Source of the DNA: an uncultured Acidobacteriota bacterium
Lineage (GTDB): Bacteria; Acidobacteriota; Blastocatellia; Pyrinomonadales; Pyrinomonadaceae
NCBI GenBank assembly: GCA_902826505.1
Contig: CADEFG010000258.1
Span: 1 to 7,065, forward strand
Direction: 5' to 3'
Length of the DNA: 7,065 nucleotides
Shown one piece after another: positions 1-6,011 of the stretch. Numbering within the stretch: the stretch's first letter is position 1; the number at the start of each line of letters is the position of its first letter. Position numbers and translations under genes: made by a program. Below the pieces are notes generated by a model. That model was not told the origin of the DNA. It searched no databases and saw only the letters and a list, made by a program, of their open reading frames with translations.

Positions 1-56
1 TTTTTTAATTTTGCCACTTTTCGATCATTGGATTTAGAAAGGCATCCAGTTTTTTT

Positions 57-108
57 CTTGGCGGCTTGGCACCTTGGCGGGAAACAACCGGTAACTTTCC
101 CGCCAAGG
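57..108. repeat. Tandem 8-bp CTTGGCNN units merging into a 13-bp perfect inverted repeat
   Basis: Three head-to-tail octamers are visible: CTTGGCGG (57-64), CTTGGCAC (65-72) and CTTGGCGG (73-80). The last one forms the start of a perfect 13-bp inverted repeat, CCTTGGCGGGAAA (72-84) against TTTCCCGCCAAGG (96-108), with an 11-nt loop that contains the palindrome ACCGGT. A smaller hairpin, GCGC-TGGTG-GCGC (108-120), abuts it. The element lies about 95 bp downstream of the thioredoxin gene, but no T-run follows the stem on either strand, so it is not a canonical intrinsic terminator. From memory, similar 'GCCAAGN' or 'GCAAAGN' octamer runs occur between genes in many bacterial genomes. Whether this belongs to such a dispersed family needs a genome search. 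Confidence 0.7.
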
Positions 109-203
109 CGCTGGTGGCGCAAAGTTTGAGTTTTCACAAACCTTAAAAAACGCAGTTTTAAGTCTTATCAGATTTCAAGTTCGTTACGAATATTTTCCCG
201 GGT

Positions 204-659
204 TCATGATAAATAAGATTGTAACCGCCGCAGAATTGCTTCGCGTGATTGAACGCCGATCAGGCGGTCGGCTTCCCTGCCGTCTTTCAAAATCAGCAGC
301 GTCGGAATACTTTGCACTCCAAACCGCGAAGCCGTCATTTGATTTTCGTCAACATTGAGTTTTCCGACCAAGATTTTGCCCGCAAGTTCGCTGGCAAGTT
401 GTTCGATCGTCGGCGCAATGATCCGGCACGGACCGCACCAGGCAGCCCATAAATCTAACAAAACCGGCAGTGAAGATTTTCCGACAATTTCATTAAAGTT
501 CGCGTCCGTGATAATTAACGGTTTCTCAACAAAATCCGGCAAGGGCTTTTTACAACGCCCGCAAACAGCCTTTTTGATAGCCGATTCACCAACCGAAACA
601 CGATTTTTTGCCCCGCAATTCGGACATTGGATAATTTGACCGGTGGCTGCTTTATTCAT
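204..659 (-). CDS. trxC: Thioredoxin of the TrxC (thioredoxin-2) type with N-terminal zinc-binding cysteines
   Basis: Cytoplasmic dithiol-disulfide oxidoreductase of 151 residues, close to the 139 of E. coli TrxC. The N-terminal part holds two CxxC pairs, C12-P-N-C15 and C33-G-R-C36, the zinc-binding arrangement that marks thioredoxin 2. The thioredoxin fold follows, with active site W74-C75-G-P-C78, the preceding Asp69 in the LLDLWA strand, and the cis-proline P119 in SIPT. The start chosen is the ATG at 657-659, because AGGAGA (668-673) sits 8 nt upstream and the zinc motif then begins at residue 12 as in the family. The frame stays open upstream to another ATG (728), but that 23-residue extension has no family counterpart. 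The gene is transcribed away from ppk1 and stands alone. Classification as a TrxC-type protein is firm; exact orthology is not proven. Confidence 0.93.
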   Translation of the reverse strand: MNKAATGQIIQCPNCGAKNRVSVGESAIKKAVCGRCKKPLPDFVEKPLIITDANFNEIVGKSSLPVLLDLWAAWCGPCRIIAPTIEQLASELAGKILVGKLNVDENQMTASRFGVQSIPTLLILKDGREADRLIGVQSREAILRRLQSYLS

Positions 660-667
660 TATTCCAT

Positions 668-673
668 TCTCCT
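668..673 (-). promoter_or_regulatory. Ribosome binding site that fixes the thioredoxin start
   Basis: AGGAGA on the minus strand lies 8 nt before the ATG at 657-659. It supports the 151-residue thioredoxin over the longer reading that begins at 728. Confidence 0.75.
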
Positions 674-860
674 TTTCAATAGTTGTCTCCCAAATGGGGT
701 TGTAGTGTTTTAATACGATCGACTTCAAATCAATAAATTCTGCCGAATTCGCCTGTTCTCTAATTTAATGCTCACACCCCAATAAAATCAACTCTTTTCC
801 GAAATAATCGGCAAATATTTTTTTTGGAATGATGTTTGCTTCTTCAAGGTTTTGGTATTT

Positions 861-877
861 ATTTACTCTCCGTAAAT
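861..877. promoter_or_regulatory. Small inverted repeat upstream of ppk1, possible operator
   Basis: ATTTAC (861-866) and GTAAAT (872-877) form a perfect 6-bp inverted repeat with a 5-nt spacer. It sits between the weak candidate -35 (852-857) and -10 (877-882) boxes of ppk1, where a repressor could bind. A single short AT-rich palindrome can arise by chance, so this is only a candidate. Confidence 0.25.
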
Positions 878-900
878 AGAATAGATATTGGACAAAAATT

Positions 901-3051
901 ATGTCTTACCGAGCCAGAAAATTATTTCCGATCGAAGTTAAAACGGAACAATCCGAATCAATCCCTTCCACGTTGCCGCGATCTTCTGACTATTTATTTA
1001 ACCGTGATTTTAGTCTGATCGAATTTTTTCGACGCGTCCTGGATGAAGCTTCTGATAAATCGCTGCCGATTCTCGAAAGATTAAAGTTTCTTGTCATTCT
1101 TTCGGCAAATCTCGACGAGTTTTTCATGATCCGCGTTTCCGGTCTTAAGGAAAAACACTGTCACAAGATTTCCGCCGACGGACTGACACCCGCCGAACAA
1201 TTGGCAGAAATAAAACCGCGAATCACGGAATTGATCAACAGACAGATGAAATGTTTGCGGGAAGAAATACTGCCCGAGCTTTCCGCCAATGGAATCGAAA
1301 TATCTTCCTTCAAAACCTTGTCCGAAGCGGAACAACTTAAATTGAACGAATATTTCAAACGTCGAATTTATCCGATTCTGACACCACAGGCGGTTGATCC
1401 CGCGCATCCGTTTCCATACATTTCGGGCGGAAGTCTGAATCTCGGGTTGATTATCAAACCCAAACTGCATCGCCGATCCGCCAAAACGACCGGAAATACC
1501 AAAAATTTCTTTATCAGGCTCAAAATACCGCCTTTTGTTCCGCGTCTTATTCCGATCGATGAGGATTCGACAAAGTTCGTTCTGGCGGAAGATTTGATCG
1601 CTTCGAATATTCGTATGCTGGTTCCCGAAGCGCGTCCCGAGGCTTGTTATCCGTTTCGGATCACGCGTGATGCCGATCTCGAGCTGCGCGAAGCCGAAGC
1701 CTCGGATCTGCTTGAAATGATGGAACAAAATTTAAAGCAGCGACGATTCGGCGATGTTGTCAGGTTGGAAGTTTCAAAAAAAATGCCCGATGAAATGGTC
1801 AAATATTTAGAAGGCTCGCTCGAGATTTCGGCTGACGATGTTTACCGGGTTGACGGTGCGATCAATGTTGCCGATTTGATGGGTTTATACAAAATCGAAC
1901 GTCCCGACCTCAAAGATCAGGCACTTACCGTTTCCCGTCCGTCAATATTAAATACGGACGAATCGCTGTTCGATATTATCAAGCGCGAAGATATTTTGCT
2001 CCATCACCCATATATGCCCTACAACATTGTGACGGATTTTATCAAAGAAGCCGCCGCTGATCCGGACGTACTGGCGATCAAAATATGTCTTTACAGAACC
2101 GGCGCGGATTCACCGATTCCGCCGATCCTGATCGAAGCCAGCGAACGCGGCAAACAGGTAACGGTGCTGATCGAATTAAAAGCGCGGTTCGACGAAGAAA
2201 ACAATATCGAATGGGCAAAACGCTTCGAACACGCCGGAATTCATGTTATTTACGGGCTTGCCGGTTTGAAAACACATTGTAAAACAACTCTGATCGTCCG
2301 GCGCGAAGGTGATGAACTACGCCGCTATATTCATCTCGCGACCGGAAATTACAATCCAGAAACATCAGCCGTTTATACGGATCTCGGTTTGCTGACCGTG
2401 GACGAGGAAATCGGCGAGGACGCGACCGAATTATTTAACTATTTGACGGCTTATTCGCAGAACGAAGGTTTTCGCAAACTGCTCGTCGCGCCGATCAATC
2501 TGCGCGAAAGAATGATCGAGCTGATCAAGCGTGAAACCATAAATGCGCAAAAAGGATTGCCCGCTCGAATTATCGCCAAATTTAATCGTTTAGCCGATAC
2601 GGAGATTATTCGAACGCTTTACGAGGCATCCCAAGCCGGTGTCGAGATCGATCTGATCGTTCGCGGAATTTGTATGCTTCGTCCGGGCATTTCCGGGCTT
2701 TCAGAAAATATTCGGGTGCGCAGCATTGTCGGGCGTTTGCTCGAACACAGCCGTGTTTATTATTTTGCCAACGGCGGCGTCGAAGAAATTTATCTCGGAA
2801 GTTCCGATTGGATGCCCCGAAATCTCGACCGGCGCGTTGAAGTTATCACACCGGTTGAAAATTCATCGCTGAAAAATTTTTTGAAGGACGAATATCTGGC
2901 TCTTTATCTGCGCGATAACGTGAAAGCCGCCGAGCTCTTACCGGACGGCAAATACAAACGTGTTTCGCCGGCTTTCGAGGAAGAAGATTTCGATGTTCAG
3001 CTTTCGTTTCAAAACGTTTCGAATGTCGTAATGTTTCATGCGAATCATTAA
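901..3051 (+). CDS. ppk1: Polyphosphate kinase 1
   Basis: Reversibly transfers the gamma phosphate of ATP to inorganic polyphosphate through a phosphohistidine intermediate. It is 716 residues against 688 in E. coli and looks complete. The N domain begins near residue 40 with the LFNRDFSLIEFFRRVL and NLDEFF segments. The catalytic C1/C2 region carries LYR (R399), KARFDEEN (R429), GLKTHCK (H459) and YIHLATGNYN (H478). These equal E. coli R375, R405, H435 and H454 with a constant offset of 24, so H459 is the predicted phosphorylated histidine and all key residues are present. The C-terminal part has the GSSDWMPRNLDRRVE motif. No good Shine-Dalgarno sequence precedes the ATG, unlike the two genes downstream. 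It heads a three-gene operon. Confidence 0.97.
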   Translation: MSYRARKLFPIEVKTEQSESIPSTLPRSSDYLFNRDFSLIEFFRRVLDEASDKSLPILERLKFLVILSANLDEFFMIRVSGLKEKHCHKISADGLTPAEQLAEIKPRITELINRQMKCLREEILPELSANGIEISSFKTLSEAEQLKLNEYFKRRIYPILTPQAVDPAHPFPYISGGSLNLGLIIKPKLHRRSAKTTGNTKNFFIRLKIPPFVPRLIPIDEDSTKFVLAEDLIASNIRMLVPEARPEACYPFRITRDADLELREAEASDLLEMMEQNLKQRRFGDVVRLEVSKKMPDEMVKYLEGSLEISADDVYRVDGAINVADLMGLYKIERPDLKDQALTVSRPSILNTDESLFDIIKREDILLHHPYMPYNIVTDFIKEAAADPDVLAIKICLYRTGADSPIPPILIEASERGKQVTVLIELKARFDEENNIEWAKRFEHAGIHVIYGLAGLKTHCKTTLIVRREGDELRRYIHLATGNYNPETSAVYTDLGLLTVDEEIGEDATELFNYLTAYSQNEGFRKLLVAPINLRERMIELIKRETINAQKGLPARIIAKFNRLADTEIIRTLYEASQAGVEIDLIVRGICMLRPGISGLSENIRVRSIVGRLLEHSRVYYFANGGVEEIYLGSSDWMPRNLDRRVEVITPVENSSLKNFLKDEYLALYLRDNVKAAELLPDGKYKRVSPAFEEEDFDVQLSFQNVSNVVMFHANH

Positions 3052-3071
3052 AAACAAGGAGGGTAAATTAA

Positions 3072-4064
3072 ATGTCCAAAGTAAGCAGATCATTCAAACC
3101 GATTATTTTATTAATTATTTGCGCGCTCGCGTTTTCGTTCGTTCCGGCGCAGAAAAAATCCAAAAAGAAAACTTCAAAGAGCAAATCCGTCCCACAAACT
3201 CCATCAGGCAAACCCGTGATGTGGGAAAAAGTAGATATCAGCCAGAGAAACCTTTTTGACGGTCCGGGCGGCAAGCAACAACAACCGGAACTGAGCAAAA
3301 TTACATTCATCAAGGAAGAAAAAGGCGGGAGCAACAAAAAATACCGGATCAAAGACGGTGCCGGTCAAATCTGGGTCGCCAAAATAGGTCGTGAAGCACA
3401 GTCGGAAACGGCTTCCGTGCGGTTGATCTGGGGTTTGGGCTATAAGACCGAAATTAATTATCTGGTGCCGAGCTTGACGATTCCCGGCAAAGGCACTTTT
3501 TCCAATGTCCGGCTCGAAGCGCGTCCCGAAAACATCGACCGTCAGGAAAGATGGAAATGGAAACAAAATCCGTTCAGTAACACCAATGAATTTCAGGGCT
3601 TAAAGATCATGATGGCGTTTTTGAATAATTGGGATTTGAAAGGCGAGAGCAACAATATTATTTTATTCGATAAAAAGGAACGGGAGCTTCAATATGTCGT
3701 CAGCGATTTGGGCGCCACCTTTGGTAAGGTCGGTAGTAACCGCTTGCCGATCTTCTGGCGGCTCGGTCGCAGTCGAAATAATCCCGTCCATTATAGTAAC
3801 AATAAGTTTATCGAGGGTGTTAAAAACGGTCGCATTAAATTCTCCTACAAGGGAAGAATGAATGGATTGTTCAAGGACATTACTTTGGAACAAGGTCGGT
3901 GGCTGGCGGATCTATTACTTCAAATGAGCGATGAACAGATCGAAGACGTTTTCCGGGCGGCAAATTATTCACCGCAAGATATAAAATTGCTCGCGCAAAC
4001 GGTCAAAAACCGGATCGCCGATTTGGATCGGGTGACAAGTCAAAACCGGTTTGCCGGAAGATAA
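3072..4064 (+). CDS. Exported protein of unknown function with a protein-kinase-like residue pattern
   Basis: Not a family I can name. Residues 1-26 form a signal peptide (basic start, hydrophobic IILLIICALAFSF, VPA cleavage site). A lysine-rich stretch follows (about 28-38). The body contains, in order, WVAK with K104, SETASVR with E112, NWDLKGESNN (D188, K190, N194, N195) and VVSDLGATFG (D212). Order and spacing resemble a protein-kinase-like fold: ATP-binding Lys, helix-C Glu, catalytic Asp/Lys/Asn loop and metal-binding Asp in a DFG-like motif. This is pattern inference, not a database match. GGAGG (3058-3062) lies 9 nt before the ATG, 20 bp after ppk1, and the stop is 3 bp from the DUF4956 gene, so all three are probably co-transcribed. 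Alternatives are a degenerate kinase fold or a structural envelope protein. Confidence 0.85.
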   Translation: MSKVSRSFKPIILLIICALAFSFVPAQKKSKKKTSKSKSVPQTPSGKPVMWEKVDISQRNLFDGPGGKQQQPELSKITFIKEEKGGSNKKYRIKDGAGQIWVAKIGREAQSETASVRLIWGLGYKTEINYLVPSLTIPGKGTFSNVRLEARPENIDRQERWKWKQNPFSNTNEFQGLKIMMAFLNNWDLKGESNNIILFDKKERELQYVVSDLGATFGKVGSNRLPIFWRLGRSRNNPVHYSNNKFIEGVKNGRIKFSYKGRMNGLFKDITLEQGRWLADLLLQMSDEQIEDVFRAANYSPQDIKLLAQTVKNRIADLDRVTSQNRFAGR

Positions 4065-4067
4065 GCG

Positions 4068-4976
4068 ATGAAAAATAGAAAACTTATCATCATTTCAAGT
4101 ATCGTTGGCGCTTGTCTTTTGTTAACTCTCACGATCATTGGTCTGGTCGCCGGTTATACATTTGTTCGTCAAAGAAATCAAATTGTTTCGGAAACAGGCA
4201 AAGTCGAAACATCAGCGCAAATGAGCGGACAATCAAAACCGGCGAAGGCTGATGAAGATGTTCCTTTCATTTCACAGGTTTTCTCATCTGAAACCGCTAC
4301 TGCCAACACGACCTGGTATTTCAGAGCTTTCGAAATTTTCGTTCGCTTGCTGTTAGCGGTCATTCTTTCGGCGATCCTCGCTTTTCGTCCGCGCCGGAAT
4401 TTACCGTTATACCAGCGCAATCTATATGTTGCCCAAACCCAAATCCTGCTTTCGGTGGTGGCGGCGGCATTGATGATGATCGTCGGCGATAATGCCGCCC
4501 GCGCTTTTGCAATTTTCGCGGCGGTTTCGCTCGTCCGTTTTCGGACAAACATCCGCGATCCAAAGGAAATCACGGTTTTACTGATCAGTCTCGCGCTCGG
4601 ATTGGCAGCCGGCGTCGGACGTTGGGAACTTGGTCTCGTGTTATGTCTGTTTGCCTTATTATTATTGAGATTCCTCGAGCATAATGAACCCGAACAGGTT
4701 TTTCGGTCGATGGAATTGATGGTCAAAACCCGAAATCCCGAAAAGACCCAAAATCTGCTGAAGAAAATCTTTGACAGCAATAAACTCGAAGCCGAGATCC
4801 GGCAAATTGACCCGCCCGACGAGGAAAACCCGATCGGTTCGATCATGTATTATCTGAATCTTCGTTTGAGTATCAGCACCGATCAATTAAGCGACCGGAT
4901 CCTTGATCTGGATGCTCAGAATATTGAAGGAATCCAGTGGACCCAGAAGAAAAGCGCGACTGATATTTATCAATAA
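4068..4976 (+). CDS. DUF4956 family membrane protein
   Basis: Inner-membrane protein of 302 residues. An N-terminal helix (about 5-31) is followed by a polar, probably periplasmic stretch (32-87). The conserved core has helices near 88-106, 122-140, 144-156, 167-184 and 186-201. The signature SLVRFRTNIRDPKE (154-167), then LLISLALGLAAGVG, is the hallmark of DUF4956, which resembles the MgtC core. The soluble C-terminal part (about 210-295) looks like a small alpha/beta, ACT/ferredoxin-like domain. The start ATG is 3 bp after the preceding stop, with a weak GGAAGA inside the previous gene's end, which suggests translational coupling. The biochemical function of the family is unknown. From memory, members often neighbour VTC polyphosphate polymerases, and here the polyphosphate enzyme upstream is PPK1. 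Confidence 0.88.
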   Translation: MKNRKLIIISSIVGACLLLTLTIIGLVAGYTFVRQRNQIVSETGKVETSAQMSGQSKPAKADEDVPFISQVFSSETATANTTWYFRAFEIFVRLLLAVILSAILAFRPRRNLPLYQRNLYVAQTQILLSVVAAALMMIVGDNAARAFAIFAAVSLVRFRTNIRDPKEITVLLISLALGLAAGVGRWELGLVLCLFALLLLRFLEHNEPEQVFRSMELMVKTRNPEKTQNLLKKIFDSNKLEAEIRQIDPPDEENPIGSIMYYLNLRLSISTDQLSDRILDLDAQNIEGIQWTQKKSATDIYQ

Positions 4977-4986
4977 GTCAAACAAA

Positions 4987-5025
4987 AAGGCTGTGAAGAG
5001 ATTTTTTCGATTCGGTCACAGCCTT
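4987..5025. terminator. Hairpin between convergent genes, likely terminator
   Basis: AAGGCTGTGA (4987-4996) pairs perfectly with TCACAGCCTT (5016-5025) across a 19-nt loop. On the minus strand the stem is followed by TTTTTGTTTG, a fair U-tract ending the phosphatase transcript. On the plus strand only a weak CAATTTC follows, so it may end the ppk1 operon less efficiently. It lies 10 bp past the DUF4956 stop and 14 bp past the phosphatase stop. Confidence 0.7.
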
Positions 5026-5039
5026 CAATTTCAAACTAA

Positions 5040-5642
5040 TTATTGAGAACCATTCGGCGTTTCCTGGGTGGTCGCTAGTTTTGCCTGTTCGGCTTTCCAT
5101 TTACCGTAATAATCAACAACAAAAGTTTTCATATCGCCGTGTCCCCAACTGGTATAAAAATCATAATTCTTCATTTCCGCATAGGCTTTGTCGTAATCCC
5201 AACCGTATTTGGTAAAGCGATAGACCGCGCCGGTCACGCCGGTGCGATGCTTTCCGCCCCGACAATGAACATATACCACGCCGGTTTCCGGGTCGTTAAT
5301 GAGCTTTATAAAAGCCTCGATCGATTCCGGTTTCGGATAACTTCCATCGCTCATCGGTATATTTACATATTTCATGCCGAGAGCCTCGACCGCCGTTTTT
5401 TCGTAGTCCTTCGGGTCGTGCCGCAAATCAATAACGGTTTTGACACCCAAATCCGCTAAAGCCTTGTACTGGTCTTTTTTGGGCTGGGCGCCGCGATAAT
5501 ATCGTTCATCCATCTGACCGAAATTCTTTATTTTGACATTCGGGAAATTTTTGCTGGGCGAAGTTTGGGCGGCACCGGTGATTACGAAACTAAGAAAGAT
5601 AAAAAAAGATGCGAACAAGGAACGAAGGTGATTTTTTTGCAT
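5040..5642 (-). CDS. Exported cysteine-dependent phosphatase, Siw14/PFA-DSP-like (dual-specificity fold)
   Basis: A 200-residue protein with a signal peptide (residues 1 to about 25, hydrophobic FASFFIFLSFV, cleavage near TGAAQ), so it probably acts in the periplasm. The phosphatase domain starts at YYRGAQP and has VKTVIDLRHD, a candidate general acid D99 in MSDGS, and the P-loop HCRGGKHRTG with nucleophile C127 and phosphate-binding R133 (C-X5-R). The form CxxGKxRTG is that of plant and fungal atypical DSPs such as Siw14, which hydrolyse inositol pyrophosphates. Bacterial relatives are usually annotated simply as tyrosine phosphatase. The true substrate is unknown: phosphoproteins, phospholipids or phosphoanhydrides are all possible. 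The ATG at 5640-5642 has an AGGAGA site upstream. The gene converges on the ppk1 operon and is otherwise alone. Confidence 0.88.
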   Translation of the reverse strand: MQKNHLRSLFASFFIFLSFVITGAAQTSPSKNFPNVKIKNFGQMDERYYRGAQPKKDQYKALADLGVKTVIDLRHDPKDYEKTAVEALGMKYVNIPMSDGSYPKPESIEAFIKLINDPETGVVYVHCRGGKHRTGVTGAVYRFTKYGWDYDKAYAEMKNYDFYTSWGHGDMKTFVVDYYGKWKAEQAKLATTQETPNGSQ

Positions 5643-5718
5643 AGTTTTCTCCTGACATTCGACCTAAATTGCTTTAGATCGTTTTTTTGATTTTTTGTTG
5701 TGAATTTTATTTACGATT

Positions 5719-5743
5719 ACGGTAAAATGCCTTTTTTTACCGT
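5719..5743. promoter_or_regulatory. Inverted repeat in the phosphatase upstream region, possible operator
   Basis: ACGGTAAAA (5719-5727) and TTTTACCGT (5735-5743) form a perfect 9-bp inverted repeat with a 7-nt spacer. On the minus strand it lies just upstream of TAAAAT (5704-5709), a reasonable -10 candidate for the phosphatase gene, and would overlap its -35 region. A regulator site is therefore possible. It could also form an RNA hairpin. The 250-bp spacer 5643-5893 otherwise holds long A/T runs and the tRNA terminator, with no convincing gene. Confidence 0.35.
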
Positions 5744-5850
5744 TTAGTTTTGTTAATTTCGGTTGTTTAGAAGAATATTTTTTTTCGTTGGTTGCCATTT
5801 TTTTTTAGGATTTTTGTTCTTCCGCGCTAAATCCTTGCGCATAAATTATT

Positions 5851-5884
5851 TAAAAATAAAAAAGACAAGCTCAAAAGCTTGTCT
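5851..5884 (-). terminator. Intrinsic terminator after tRNA-Leu
   Basis: On the minus strand the 9-bp stem AGACAAGCT/AGCTTGTCT (5863-5884, 4-nt loop) is followed by a T-rich tract (complement of 5851-5862). It starts 9 nt after the encoded CCA of the tRNA. This is a textbook intrinsic terminator and likely ends the tpiA-secG-tRNA transcript. Confidence 0.9.
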
Positions 5885-5893
5885 CTTAATCTG

Positions 5894-5978
5894 TGGTGCT
5901 GAGGGCGGGACTCGAACCCGCACGGATTTCTCCACACGCCCCTCAAACGTGCGCGGCTACCAATTACGCCACCTCAGC
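5894..5978 (-). tRNA. tRNA-Leu (anticodon GAG), CCA encoded
   Basis: An 85-nt class II tRNA. The acceptor stem is GCTGAGG/CCTCAGC with discriminator A and a genomically encoded CCA (complement of 5894-5896). The anticodon stem CACGT/GCGTG encloses the loop TTGAGGG, giving anticodon GAG (complement of 5942-5944), which reads the leucine codons CUC and CUU. The variable arm folds as GGA-GAAA-TCC, as expected for leucine. The T arm is GCGGG-TTCGAGT-CCCGC and the D loop carries TTGGTAG. It lies 33 bp downstream of secG on the same strand, with no obvious terminator between them, so it is probably processed from the tpiA-secG transcript or has a promoter in the secG end. E. coli has the same secG to tRNA-Leu(GAG) order (leuU). 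Confidence 0.97.
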
Positions 5979-6011
5979 AGTTTCTTTGTTTTCAATCAAA
6001 CCGGACAAATA

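Larger units (their letters stand above)
660..900. other. Divergent intergenic region between thioredoxin and ppk1
   Basis: This 241-bp AT-rich spacer must carry the promoters of both divergent genes. No box reaches good consensus with correct spacing. On the plus strand, TTGGTA (852-857) and TAGAAT (877-882) are separated by 19 bp, longer than ideal. On the minus strand a TTGAAG/TACAAC pair with 18-bp spacing occurs close to the thioredoxin start. Both are weak candidates. An inverted repeat near ppk1 is listed separately. No ORF here looks real. Confidence 0.5.

Noticed and set aside
142..162. CTTAAAA/TTTTAAG inverted repeat as a thioredoxin terminator
   Set aside because: The stem is short and AT-only at its core, and no T-run follows on the minus strand.
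249..639. Plus-strand open frames opposite the thioredoxin gene
   Set aside because: They are antisense to a clear thioredoxin with intact motifs, and their translations show no recognisable domain.
836..1018. 60-residue plus-strand open frame over the ppk1 start
   Set aside because: It overlaps the ppk1 N terminus in another frame, has no ribosome site and shows no recognisable feature.
1081..1728. 215-residue minus-strand open frame inside ppk1
   Set aside because: It lies fully antisense to conserved ppk1 coding sequence; the translation has no family features and no start signal.
3038..3259. Plus-strand frame bridging ppk1 and the next gene
   Set aside because: It overlaps the end of ppk1 and the signal peptide region of the next gene, which has a strong ribosome site and a convincing product.
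4178..4886. Minus-strand open frames opposite the DUF4956 gene
   Set aside because: They are antisense to a membrane protein with a clear family signature; the low-complexity translations are the expected complements of hydrophobic codons.
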